Shown: positions 23,901-32,077 of the stretch, piece by piece
Position numbering within the stretch: position 1 is the first letter of the stretch
Layout of the letters: every line of letters begins with the position of its first letter
DNA from: Suilimivivens sp964458255
GTDB taxonomy: Bacteria; Bacillota; Clostridia; Lachnospirales; Lachnospiraceae
NCBI GenBank assembly: GCA_964458255.1
Contig: CAYWHY010000002.1
Coordinates: 1-64,000 of the forward strand
Direction of reading: 5' to 3'
Length of the DNA stretch: 64,000 bases
Translations under genes and position numbers: made by a program
The notes under the pieces: model-generated
What the model saw: the letters and a program-made list of their open reading frames with translations, nothing else
Told to the model about the DNA's origin: nothing
The model's database searches: none

Positions 23901-26709
23901 TCATTATAACTTTGTAAGATATGGCGGAAATGATATCACGGATGAAAAGAGGAAGGCTTTGCTTTCGTTCCTTGACGGTTCCTATCCGGTTATTGTATCG
24001 GATGATTTATTTACACCGCCTGTAAGAGTATTTGATGAACATAATCAAACCGGCTTTGCTGTTTCTTTTGGAGTAGGTGAATATGATAGTGAAGTATTGG
24101 ATGAGATGGGGATAAATGATAGAATAAGCTCACTTGAAATCAAGGAGGGCTACACGGTGGATGCATGGTGGGACAGCAGATTCGCGGGAAATCATTTTAC
24201 CTGGACAGGATCACAGCAGTTAGGAGGAAGTTCTAACCGGATATCGTCGTTTAAGGTTACGGAAACAGGCAAAGCTGTCAGAACCGTTGATGAATATACC
24301 GTTGATAACTGTACTTATATGTATCAGTTTTTAGATGAAGCACTCTCAGAAGACTATACCAACTTCTTTGCGTTGAGTGATTTGGGAGAAACGTCTTCGG
24401 AACTCTTCCAGTTTTATTTAAACCGTCCGAAGGCTGATATTGTTAATTTCTCTACAAACGGAGATATTGGATATTCCGAACAAAATGATGTTTATTATGT
24501 AAATCCGACAAACAACAGATATTATCTCGAATACAACTTTGCAATTGAGAATAAAGGTACGGCAAGCCGTGATACGAGATATGAATGTAATCTGTACATC
24601 GATGTCAATGCGGACGGTAAATTCTCTGCCAGTGAGGCAGTAGAAGACTTTACCATTACAAGCGGCTCAGGCATGGTGGATGCTGACAACCTGTATGCAG
24701 ATACGACTTATTCCATATCCCGTGAGGTTATGGATGAGTATAAAGGTGTTTTGCCATGGAAGGTAGAAGTGCGTCAGGTAAATAACGCGAATATTTATGC
24801 GGCACAAACAGGATTTACCAAGCTGCTTGGTCTTGAGGCAGAGCCGATTAATATTATTCAGATTACCAAAAACGGTATGGACGTTTTGAATTTGGAAACG
24901 GAGATTGCAGACGAAAACAGTGCATTTCATACATTGATTTATGGTGGTTATGATGATAGTAATATCTGGTGTGAAGGCATCACACAGGAGTTTGATCTGA
25001 ATGTAACGTGTGTCAGCGTAAATGAATTTGAGCAACGTTACGCTGAAAATGAGGATTATCTGAACAGCTTTAACATGTTGATTTTGGGATTCTCTGACTT
25101 GTATGATGATTTCTCGGGAGATAATACAAGAGGTCCTATGAGTGCCATTGTAAACTTTATTAACAGTGGCAAGAGTGTACTTTTTGCGCATGATACAACA
25201 TCATTTGTTAACTACCCGGTAATAGATGATGAACCCGGTAAGGCATATCTTTCCAGAACGGCTTTAAATGCCTTGACAAGAGAGACGACTTCTGCACGGT
25301 TTGCAGTAGGTCTGAATACATATGTAAGACCGCTGGTAGGTATGGACCGTTACGGAATACAAATGTCTTCAGCGTCTGAGTTGTTAAAACAGGGCAGAGT
25401 GCTGACGGGAGGCGAACTAAGAACTGTACAAAATACAGGGAAGGATGTTGCGTATAAGCATAGAAGCGGACGCACAGAGACGGTTCCTGAAGTTCATGGA
25501 TTTACGTATATTGTTATTAACGGATGGGATTCAAAGTTTGACGAGGACAGTGGTAATAATGTGGATGATGTTATAAACACATATGCACAGGAATATTTAT
25601 TTGCCAATAATAATGAAGCAAGAGAAAAACTGGGACGTACAGGAGATTTTACAAATACATATCGAAACATCCGATATGACAAAGTATATCCGAATTATCG
25701 TGGATATCAGGCAGAAGATGAAAATTCCCATGGTGAATTATCAAGCGATAGCAGTGGTGCGGTAGATAAGTTGTCAGTTTCGCAGGTAAATCAGGGGCAG
25801 ATTACAGAGTATCCGTATAAGATTAAAGAGAACTTCACGGTGGCATCAACCCATGGACAGTATTATGAACTGGACTATACGGCAGATGATGATGATGATG
25901 GACAGAGTGACCTGGTAGTATGGTATTGTCTGGGAAAAAGAGATATAGGAAGTGCGGATGGAGGACACTGGGATACCGTATACTCGCAGTCACCGAATGA
26001 TGTTCGCAATAACTATTATATCTATAACAAAGGTAATATTACCTATACAGGTATGGGACACTCTGCGAAAAATGAAAAATACACTTGGGAAGAAGCAAAG
26101 CTGTTTATTAATACCATGATTGCTTCTTACAGTGCAGGTATTAAGTCACCGATTGTTGAAATCAAAGAAAGCGGTGTGCCGGGAGCAGCAACCATGCAGG
26201 TAATGTATCGGTACTTTGATAATTCAATTGATACAGATGGTGATACTGTTGGTGATAATTTTGGACTGACTGACGAAGTGACGGAAGGAGATTCCGAGAA
26301 GATATACTTTACAGTTCGCGATATTAACCTGGTAAAAGGTAGCAGAGCCATTGCAATCAATGCATATTATGATGCTTACGACGGTGTGGCACCTACTAAA
26401 ACGATCAGAATAGATGGCGAGGAAAAAGAGGTTGTAGAAATTGTGCAATCCACCGGTCAGGTATATAATGCCATTACGGATGCCGCGACTGATGCAGATA
26501 AGCTGGAAAGTGGTGTTGTTTATTATATTAATGTACCCAAAACGGTCTTGTCAGGCGGCGGTGATGCGTTTACTCTTTATTTTGAAACATGGAGTGTGCT
26601 TACCAATAACAGAACAGCCAGTGAAAGCGGCGTGCCGCAGGTATATACGACAGAGAAGTCGTACACATCACTGGATGTAATGAAGATTTATCTGTTTGAT
26701 ATCAAATAA
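20917..26709 (+). CDS. Giant DUF5057-type secreted protein, probable pilus-tip adhesin
   Basis: 1930 residues. An N-terminal signal-like helix (residues about 6-28, then a possible cleavage after AEA) is followed by a DUF5057-like opening (YTILEIVPDRSAAEIGYLF). Residues about 188-545 are a low-complexity stalk with four repeat families. Two further copies of the opening motif appear near residue 880 (SVLEIHPALADERDLT) and 1311 (INIIQITKNGMDVLNLE), each heading a Rossmann/ThuA-like alpha/beta segment (LIYIGSS; NMLILGFSDLYDD; KSVLFAHDTTSF). Residues 1229-1240 form a complete EF-hand-type loop (DVNADGKFSASE). DDDDDG at 1657 and DTDGDTVGDN at 1772 are further acidic calcium-type loops. There is no LPXTG motif or C-terminal anchor. 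It occupies the pilY1 position after the minor pilins. Confidence 0.75.
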   Translation: MKKKILKPAVAGLSLLLAGTIITNAVRNRMMEAEAAETLLGIQKLIAEVEAEYQATAEKYTILEIVPDRSAAEIGYLFDGYEPALSVWNDEEMRWVDWREQLIMLDTPEERKNLVENTLKPRLQAYHDKLNAMGIEEYPVDYVKDSYEESATPEDGYERIEISDAKKRGFFAWLGLNGEGVGESETPEATPAEGEQPQEPVQSPAEGEQPQEPVQSPAEGEQPENPGASPSSTPENGSNGNEANTNRYHLTFKNLLELTEPNYSGKAYRADEEHVLRIVGSNETANGTIMADHVQDDWPVYQFDPVTQTYKFAGWWGDIKGQVTIGGPQESLSPSASADPNAATDPNAATDPNAATDPNAATDPNAATDPNAATDPNAATDPNAATDPNATATPEQSAKGVIPTTTPYAIGEHRFMLFTSVEVAEPTATQSAEPTATQSAEPTATQSAEPAGTPESGEMPTVTPTIRPSESPSVSPSATPIVSETLMATATPTLLPSETPSATPDSSATPTILPSESPSVSPSATPTISPSESPSVSPSATPIEGIQMSDPSAYYIVPFINVYDTGELNYADIYLVDDIVKCDTGHYRFFDNEEYGEYIFGAEAIYCKNTFVNNEWFRRHVLNMENNPATFASFPVNVITMTPAELEQAFETNQFPDFDFLYLNSGKTAESTTTEGTTAGGISYSANTDLSERVTWQLFSSVYEKALPCLIDGNIIFTQESGSGNGAAQEGMTEEAVSAGVIVSRNENLAGTNIFRLCLVLSQDPVPEVIEGDLDVLWGTLPYGYEDGNFVTDHVYTHTGKWSVINDDFWEPTLYDGDKENAEVSPGFRKVLDEIELENLYREADTSGDYGQLPTDISQAISVRHIMNYKNHRDVEPKETISVLEIHPALADERDLTLEQIQKWAPEVKEVNTTLITTAEFIGKIETLNDKYDLIYIGSSTDHMNLYEQGNTRFNDPGMDGLIYYNIGDLRVGNLMLSGLLDTEYKNGDRTEGTYHYNFVRYGGNDITDEKRKALLSFLDGSYPVIVSDDLFTPPVRVFDEHNQTGFAVSFGVGEYDSEVLDEMGINDRISSLEIKEGYTVDAWWDSRFAGNHFTWTGSQQLGGSSNRISSFKVTETGKAVRTVDEYTVDNCTYMYQFLDEALSEDYTNFFALSDLGETSSELFQFYLNRPKADIVNFSTNGDIGYSEQNDVYYVNPTNNRYYLEYNFAIENKGTASRDTRYECNLYIDVNADGKFSASEAVEDFTITSGSGMVDADNLYADTTYSISREVMDEYKGVLPWKVEVRQVNNANIYAAQTGFTKLLGLEAEPINIIQITKNGMDVLNLETEIADENSAFHTLIYGGYDDSNIWCEGITQEFDLNVTCVSVNEFEQRYAENEDYLNSFNMLILGFSDLYDDFSGDNTRGPMSAIVNFINSGKSVLFAHDTTSFVNYPVIDDEPGKAYLSRTALNALTRETTSARFAVGLNTYVRPLVGMDRYGIQMSSASELLKQGRVLTGGELRTVQNTGKDVAYKHRSGRTETVPEVHGFTYIVINGWDSKFDEDSGNNVDDVINTYAQEYLFANNNEAREKLGRTGDFTNTYRNIRYDKVYPNYRGYQAEDENSHGELSSDSSGAVDKLSVSQVNQGQITEYPYKIKENFTVASTHGQYYELDYTADDDDDGQSDLVVWYCLGKRDIGSADGGHWDTVYSQSPNDVRNNYYIYNKGNITYTGMGHSAKNEKYTWEEAKLFINTMIASYSAGIKSPIVEIKESGVPGAATMQVMYRYFDNSIDTDGDTVGDNFGLTDEVTEGDSEKIYFTVRDINLVKGSRAIAINAYYDAYDGVAPTKTIRIDGEEKEVVEIVQSTGQVYNAITDAATDADKLESGVVYYINVPKTVLSGGGDAFTLYFETWSVLTNNRTASESGVPQVYTTEKSYTSLDVMKIYLFDIK
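21478..21595 (+). repeat. 39-bp tandem repeat, three units, in the giant protein
   Basis: Encodes PAEGEQPQEPVQS twice in full and a third time in part. Units differ by single bases. It starts the Pro/Glu-rich stalk. Confidence 0.85.
21931..22085 (+). repeat. 18-bp tandem repeat (DPNAAT) with 54-bp higher-order period
   Basis: Nine DPNA units start every 18 bp from 21931 to 22075. The first codon pair alternates strictly: GACCCG, GATCCG, GATCCG, repeated three times. The synonymous marker shows that a 54-bp triple unit was amplified as a block, which indicates recent expansion. Confidence 0.9.
22189..22262 (+). repeat. 24-bp tandem repeat (EPTATQSA), three units
   Basis: Three near-identical copies of a 24-bp unit encode EPTATQSA, followed by a diverged EPAGTPES. 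All are Thr/Ser/Pro-rich. Confidence 0.85.
22318..22545 (+). repeat. Ser/Pro/Thr repeats (PSESPSVSPSATPT), irregular 42-bp units
   Basis: At least three copies of a 14-residue unit around PSESPSVSPSATP are separated by degenerate versions. The segment ends the stalk at about residue 543, before the globular part starting near SDPSAYYIVPF. Confidence 0.8.
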
Positions 26710-26726
26710 AAATATAATTGGCTAAA

Positions 26727-26767
26727 AACAAGAAAAGAGGCGGCAGATATTGTCGCTTCTTCTCTTG
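26727..26767 (+). terminator. Imperfect hairpin after the giant gene
   Basis: AAGAAAAGAGGCGGCA pairs, with a few G-U or mismatched positions, with TGTCGCTTCTTCTCTT. A weak T/A tract follows. It probably limits read-through into the lipoprotein gene, which has its own TATACT-like -10 at 26830. Confidence 0.45.
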
Positions 26768-26851
26768 TGTAAAAAGGAATATACGGATAAATGGCAGAAG
26801 CGGTTAAATACATGATAAATGGGATAAACTATACTAAAAAAGGAGAGAACA

Positions 26852-27433
26852 ATGAGAAAGGGAGTTTTTATATTATTTGGCAGTGTTTTACTTGCGGGAT
26901 TGTGCGGATGTGATGGCGCGAATCATGAAGTACATGAACCGAAAGAGGAACCCGTAGCAGTCGCAGATGCAACCACGCTTTTGACAGAAGTATGGAGTAC
27001 CTATGAGGAAGAAGAACGTTTCCCGATTACCGGCGGAGATTATGACAATGCAGTCACAGATGCACCCGGGAAGTATGATATTTCCAAGGCCGAGGATATG
27101 GATTCGGCATTGGGACTTCCTAAGGAGTGTGCAATGTTGATTGATGATGCAGCCTCCATACGTCATATGATGAATGTTAATACCTTTACCTGCGGCACTT
27201 TTCATGTGACGGATGCAGCAAAGCTGCAGACGTTGGCAGATGCCTTAAAGGACAGTATTATGAACAGACAATGGATGTGTGGTTTCCCGGATACATTGAT
27301 GATTGCTTCTGTAGGTGATGCATATGTTGTTTCAGCATTTGGAAATGCAGAAAATATTGAAACTTTTAAGACGAAACTGACTGCACAGTATGAAGCAACA
27401 GAGGTAATCTGTGAGGAAAGTCTTTTGCAGTAG
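26852..27433 (+). CDS. Putative lipoprotein linked to the pilus operon
   Basis: 193 residues with a lipoprotein signal (GSVLLAGLCGC, lipid attachment probably at Cys20; the -2 residue is Cys, slightly unusual). The mature part has an acidic linker (EVHEPKEEPVAVAD) and a small alpha/beta domain with TYEEEERFPITGGDYDNA, ECAMLIDDAASIRHMMNV and YVVSAFGNAENIETFKTKL. The latter resembles DUF4358-type lipoproteins, common in Clostridia beside membrane O-acyltransferases. AAAGGAGAG precedes the ATG, and the MBOAT gene starts 9 bp after its stop. It is probably surface-exposed and works with the acyltransferase pair. Confidence 0.7.
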   Translation: MRKGVFILFGSVLLAGLCGCDGANHEVHEPKEEPVAVADATTLLTEVWSTYEEEERFPITGGDYDNAVTDAPGKYDISKAEDMDSALGLPKECAMLIDDAASIRHMMNVNTFTCGTFHVTDAAKLQTLADALKDSIMNRQWMCGFPDTLMIASVGDAYVVSAFGNAENIETFKTKLTAQYEATEVICEESLLQ

Positions 27434-27442
27434 GAGAAGAAA

Positions 27443-28849
27443 ATGGTTTTTTCAAGTATACCGTTTTTATATTATTATTTACCATGTGTGCTGGTTTTGT
27501 ATTTTTTAGTGCCGGAAAGATGGCACAATCATGTGCTTTTGGCAGCTAGTCTGTTTTTTTATGCATGGGGGGAACCGCTTTATGTGTGGCTGATGCTTTT
27601 TATGATCATTTTAGGATACGCGGCAGGGATTCTGATTCAAAAAAGCAGGGATGGAAAATATCGTTTTCTGAAGCCGGAAACAGTGCTTTTGGCAGCAGTT
27701 ATGATTTATGCGGGTATCTTTATTTATTTCAAGTATACAGATTTTTTGATTGATTCTTTTAACGCGGTAACAAAGCTTTCTGTTCCACTGCTGCATATCG
27801 TGTTACCGGTCGGTATCAGTTTTTACATTTTTCAGATTATCAGCTATCTGACGGATGTTTTTCGAGGTAAAGTGCCGGCACAGAAAAATATCATTGCACT
27901 GGCAACTTATATTGCAATGTTTCCCCAGCTTATTGCAGGACCGATTGTCCGTTACCGTACTGTGGCAGAGCAGATACAGGAAAGAAAAACCACTTTGCTG
28001 ATGGTGCAGAGTGGCATTTACCGTTTCGTAATCGGCCTTTCTAAAAAGGTACTACTGGCAAATGAACTGGGAGCGTTCTGTGATGTTTTCAGACAGTCCA
28101 CTGATAAATCCGTACTTTATTATTGGATGTATGCACTGGCATTGACACAATACATTTATTTTGATTTTTCAGGATACAGTGACATGGCAATTGGCCTTGG
28201 CAGAATTTTAGGCTTTTCTTTTCCGGAGAATTTTAATTACCCATATATTTCGGGGAGTATAACGGAGTTTTTCCGAAGATGGCATATCTCGTTGGGGTCG
28301 TGGTTCAGGGATTATTTGTATATTCCGCTGGGCGGTAATCGTGTATCAGAAATGAAATGGTATCGGAATATTTTAATTGTATGGCTGTTTACGGGACTCT
28401 GGCATGGTGCAGCATGGAATTTTGCCATTTGGGGACTTTATTTTGGAGTGCTTCTTATTATAGAAAAAAAGTGGCTGTCAGGTATTTTACAAAAAGCGGG
28501 AGTAATCGGACATATCTATGTGCTGTTTTTAGTGGTGGTTGGATTTGTCATTTTTAATGCAGCCGATATGGCACAGGCAGCGGATGACCTTAAGTGTATG
28601 TTTGGTATGGGGAGTATTTTGCCGGTTTCAAAAGAAGCATGGTATTACCTTGGGAGCTATGGGGTAACGATGCTGATTGGTCTGGTCGGTTGTACACCGT
28701 TGGCAACATGTATGATAAGTAAAATACCGCCACAGGCGGATAATATCCGATTTGTAATACAGACGGTGGGAATCATTGGATTATTGTTGCTTTCAACGGC
28801 GTATCTGGTGGATGGCTCTTTTAATCCTTTCCTCTATTTCAGATTTTAG
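27443..28849 (+). CDS. MBOAT family O-acyltransferase (AlgI-like)
   Basis: 468 residues, about eleven membrane helices. AlgI-type proteins move acyl (usually acetyl) groups from the cytoplasm to an exported glycan or wall polymer. Conserved segments are AGPIVRYRTVAEQIQ, YIYFDFSGYSDMAIGLG, NFNYPYISGSITEFFRRWHISLG split across two helices, and the catalytic histidine in FTGLWHGAAWNF. It is followed 17 bp later by a DHHW partner, as in alg, dlt-like and peptidoglycan acetylation pairs. The substrate is not shown; pilin glycans or the nearby exopolysaccharide are candidates. Confidence 0.92.
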   Translation: MVFSSIPFLYYYLPCVLVLYFLVPERWHNHVLLAASLFFYAWGEPLYVWLMLFMIILGYAAGILIQKSRDGKYRFLKPETVLLAAVMIYAGIFIYFKYTDFLIDSFNAVTKLSVPLLHIVLPVGISFYIFQIISYLTDVFRGKVPAQKNIIALATYIAMFPQLIAGPIVRYRTVAEQIQERKTTLLMVQSGIYRFVIGLSKKVLLANELGAFCDVFRQSTDKSVLYYWMYALALTQYIYFDFSGYSDMAIGLGRILGFSFPENFNYPYISGSITEFFRRWHISLGSWFRDYLYIPLGGNRVSEMKWYRNILIVWLFTGLWHGAAWNFAIWGLYFGVLLIIEKKWLSGILQKAGVIGHIYVLFLVVVGFVIFNAADMAQAADDLKCMFGMGSILPVSKEAWYYLGSYGVTMLIGLVGCTPLATCMISKIPPQADNIRFVIQTVGIIGLLLLSTAYLVDGSFNPFLYFRF

Positions 28850-28866
28850 GAGGTGCCCGGGAAAAG

Positions 28867-29958
28867 ATGATAAATAAAGCGAAAATAACCATCATCAGTG
28901 TAGGAACGGTGTATTTGTTTCTTGCCCTGTGCTGTATGGGAAAACCGGCAGATAAGTATTCGGTAAGTGAACGGCGCCCGCTCACGCAGAAGCCTGTTTT
29001 TTCATGGAATTCCTTTGTTTCAGGAGAGTATGGCAGACAGGTGGAAAAGTATGTAACAGATCAGTTTCCCATGCGGGATAAAGTGCGTTCCCTCAAAACA
29101 TATTTTTCCATGGGAATTATGAAAAAATCGGACACAAACGGGATTTATTTAAAAGACGGATATCTTTGTGCCATGGAATATCCCATGGATGAGGCTTCCC
29201 TTACAAGGGCAGCTGGGATTTTCAGAGGTATATATGATAAGTATTTAAAGGGAACGGATGTAAATGCTTATTTTTCAATTATTCCCGATAAAGGTTATTT
29301 CCTTTCGCAGAATCGGTATCTGTCCCTGGATTATGAAGAGTTTTTTGAAAAGATGTATGCCGGAACCGATTTTATGACTGCCATACCAATAGAAGACAGA
29401 TTGGAATTAACAGATTATTACAAAACGGATACTCACTGGAAACAGGAAAAAATTGTTGATGTGGCTGAAAAAATTGCAGAAAAGATGGGCGTATCCGTAT
29501 CGGGGAAATATGTTATAAAGGAATCCGATATGCCTTTTTATGGTGTGTATTACGGACAGGCAGCATTGGATGTAAAACCCGATCAAATAAAATACTGTAC
29601 CAATGATGTGCTTAGGCAGTGCATTGTGTATGATCATGAAAATGACAGGGAAATTAAGCTTTATGACGAAGAAAGGATGACAGGACGCGATCCGTATGAG
29701 ATGTTTCTGGGTGGGAACCTGTCACTTGTAACAATAGAAAATCCAATGGCAGCTTCCTTAAAAGAACTGGTTGTATTTGGTGATTCCTTCAGTAGAAGTC
29801 TGGTGCCTTTTTTGGCAGAGGCTTACAGGAAGGTGACGATGATAGATATCCGCTATCTGCCAGGTGCTGATGTAGGAAACTATGTTTCATTTGGCAATCA
29901 GGATGTATTATTTCTTTACAGCACATCAGTGCTGAATAACAGTATTACACTGAAATAA
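28867..29958 (+). CDS. DHHW family protein, AlgX/AlgJ-like acetyltransfer partner
   Basis: 363 residues with an N-terminal membrane helix (ITIISVGTVYLFLALCCMG) and an extracytoplasmic SGNH-like domain. FQFPMRDK-type start YVTDQFPMRDKVRS, the DTHW motif YYKTDTHWKQEKI (the His/Asp pair of the family) and a nucleophile region VVFGDSFSRSLVPFL are all in order. These proteins accept acyl groups from the MBOAT partner and transfer them to glycans outside the cell. All three catalytic motifs appear intact. Confidence 0.9.
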   Translation: MINKAKITIISVGTVYLFLALCCMGKPADKYSVSERRPLTQKPVFSWNSFVSGEYGRQVEKYVTDQFPMRDKVRSLKTYFSMGIMKKSDTNGIYLKDGYLCAMEYPMDEASLTRAAGIFRGIYDKYLKGTDVNAYFSIIPDKGYFLSQNRYLSLDYEEFFEKMYAGTDFMTAIPIEDRLELTDYYKTDTHWKQEKIVDVAEKIAEKMGVSVSGKYVIKESDMPFYGVYYGQAALDVKPDQIKYCTNDVLRQCIVYDHENDREIKLYDEERMTGRDPYEMFLGGNLSLVTIENPMAASLKELVVFGDSFSRSLVPFLAEAYRKVTMIDIRYLPGADVGNYVSFGNQDVLFLYSTSVLNNSITLK

Positions 29959-30087
29959 AAAAAGTAATATCCAAAACATGGTTATTATGGTATGATAAAC
30001 AGGTATACGTCGATTGGAAAAGACGGGATGCATACGGCATTTATATGGTAATGCCAGTAGTAATAAATTCGCGAAAGGATAAAAAAT

Positions 30088-31485
30088 ATGAGTAAAGAAA
30101 AACATAGGAATTCTTTTTCGGGTTCCGTAGGATTTGTGCTTGCAGCAGCAGGAAGTGCGGTTGGGTTAGGAAATATATGGAGATTTCCCTATTTGGCAGC
30201 TAAGGACGGCGGAGGATTATTTTTAGTTGTGTATCTTGTACTTGCGTTAACCTTTGGCTTTGCACTTCTTACAACGGAAATATCAATCGGAAGAAAGACA
30301 AAGCAGAGTCCGCTTACCGCTTATACAAAATTGAAATCAGGTTGGGGATTTTTAGGCGGGCTTGCCTGTCTGGTGCCTATGATTATTATGCCCTATTATT
30401 GTGTAATCGGTGGCTGGGTTTTGAAATATCTGTTTGCCTTTCTGACCGGGGATGCTGCGCAGACGGCAATGGACGGATATTTTACGGGTTTTATTACGAA
30501 AGAAGCAGAACCGATTGTTATGATGCTTATTTTCCTTGGTGTTACTGCATTTATAGTATTGCGCGGGGTTAATAACGGAATTGAGTCCTTCTCTAAGGTA
30601 CTGATGCCGGTTTTACTGGTACTGGTATGCGGTATTGCTGTATTTGCTTTGACAATCAGTAACACGGATGCAAACGGAGTGACCAGAACAGGCTTGGAAG
30701 GATTTAAAATTTATATCATTCCCAACCTTGAAGGAATGACTCTCAAAAGTTTCTTTATGATTATCATGGATGCCATGGGACAGCTTTTCTACAGTCTCAG
30801 TGTGGCTATGGGAATTATGATTGCGTATGGTTCTTATGTAAAGGATGATGCCAATCTGGTAAAATCCATTAATCAGATTGAAATTTTTGACACAGTTGTG
30901 GCGTTTTTGGCAGGAAGTATGATTATTCCTGCAGTATATACTTTTATGGGAGCAGAGGGTATGTCGTCGGGACCAAGTCTTATGTTTGTTTCCCTGCCTA
31001 AGATTTTCGCTGCCATGGGAAAAGCCGGAACGGCAGTAGGCATTCTGTTTTTTGCAATGGTATTGTTTGCGGCACTGACCAGTTCGGTTTCCATAATGGA
31101 AGCTGTTGTTGCCAGCCTGATGGATAAGTTTCATGTTTCGAGGCGGAAAGCGTCTGTGATAGAAATTTTGATTGCACTGGTGGCTGCTGTTATTGTATGT
31201 CTCGGATATAATGTCCTGTATTTTGAATATACGTTACCAAACGGAACCGTAGGACAGATTCTTGATATTATGGATTATATCAGTAATAACTGTCTGATGC
31301 CGGTCGTTGCCATTTTAACCTGTATTTTAGTCGGATGGATTCTGAAACCGCAGATGATTATTGATGAGGTTGAAAAAACAGGCTGTAAGATGGGAAGAAA
31401 AGGTCTGTACAAGGCAATGGTCTGCTTTGTTGCTCCGTTATTACTGCTGATTTTACTGCTGATGTCTTTGGGAATTATTGCATGA
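30088..31485 (+). CDS. Sodium-dependent transporter, SNF (neurotransmitter symporter) family
   Basis: 465 residues, about eleven to twelve membrane helices. The N-terminal signature GSAVGLGNIWRFPYLAAKDGGG carries the sodium- and substrate-site residues of LeuT-like transporters. GATTEISIGRK-like LLTTEISIGRK and the helix-6 region FYSLSVAMGIMIAYGSY are also present. These proteins import amino acids or related amines with sodium. The substrate cannot be told. It is transcribed alone after a 130-bp gap. Confidence 0.92.
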   Translation: MSKEKHRNSFSGSVGFVLAAAGSAVGLGNIWRFPYLAAKDGGGLFLVVYLVLALTFGFALLTTEISIGRKTKQSPLTAYTKLKSGWGFLGGLACLVPMIIMPYYCVIGGWVLKYLFAFLTGDAAQTAMDGYFTGFITKEAEPIVMMLIFLGVTAFIVLRGVNNGIESFSKVLMPVLLVLVCGIAVFALTISNTDANGVTRTGLEGFKIYIIPNLEGMTLKSFFMIIMDAMGQLFYSLSVAMGIMIAYGSYVKDDANLVKSINQIEIFDTVVAFLAGSMIIPAVYTFMGAEGMSSGPSLMFVSLPKIFAAMGKAGTAVGILFFAMVLFAALTSSVSIMEAVVASLMDKFHVSRRKASVIEILIALVAAVIVCLGYNVLYFEYTLPNGTVGQILDIMDYISNNCLMPVVAILTCILVGWILKPQMIIDEVEKTGCKMGRKGLYKAMVCFVAPLLLLILLLMSLGIIA

Positions 31486-31639
31486 AGGAAACCGTGAAAT
31501 GAAAAATACGGTATTGTATTTCCAATTTTTTCAACTATTTTATTGAAGTGACAGCATAATTTTGATAGTATAGAAATGTAGGTTTGAGGAGATGGGAGAA
31601 GAAACAATCCATCTTAAAACAGATAAACGGAGGTATGGT

Positions 31640-32053
31640 ATGCAGAATTGTGGATATTGTCAGGGAGGAGAGCTCCTTGCAAAGTTTGGTATTAAGATTT
31701 GTGATTTGGATGTAAGTCAGTTAATTCTTTTTAAGGAGCAGAGCAAACCGGGAAGGTGTATTGTTGCTTACAAAGATCATGTAAGTGAAATTGTAAATAT
31801 CAGTGAAGATGAGAGAAACCGTTTCTTTGCAGATGTAAATAAAGCTGCGGTAGCACTTCACAAGGCATTTGCACCGGATAAAGTAAATTATGGTGCTTAC
31901 GGTGATACAGGATGTCATTTGCATATGCATTTAGTGCCCAAATATAAAGACAAAGATGAGTGGGGAGGAGTATTTCAGATGAATCCCGACAAAGTGTACT
32001 TAAGTGATGCAGAATATCAGGAAATGATTGAAAAAATCAAAAAATATTTATAA
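31640..32053 (+). CDS. HIT family nucleotide-binding protein
   Basis: 137 residues. The histidine triad GCHLHMHLVPK lies near residue 97, preceded by GRCIVAYKDHVSEI as in other HIT hydrolases, which cleave nucleotide phosphoramidates. A C-terminal tail of 25 residues (EWGGVFQMNP) is of the HIT-like type. The start at ATG 31640 has CGGAGG 7-11 nt upstream; an upstream TTG-like or ATG start at 31592 lacks this. It is followed 24 bp later by the CofE-like gene. Confidence 0.9.
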   Translation: MQNCGYCQGGELLAKFGIKICDLDVSQLILFKEQSKPGRCIVAYKDHVSEIVNISEDERNRFFADVNKAAVALHKAFAPDKVNYGAYGDTGCHLHMHLVPKYKDKDEWGGVFQMNPDKVYLSDAEYQEMIEKIKKYL

Positions 32054-32077
32054 TTAAAACACTAAGGGAGAAAATCA

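Noticed and set aside
30613..31134. 173-codon antisense frame within the SNF transporter gene
   Set aside because: Opposite-strand shadow; composition is His/Asn/Ser-rich and it matches no family.
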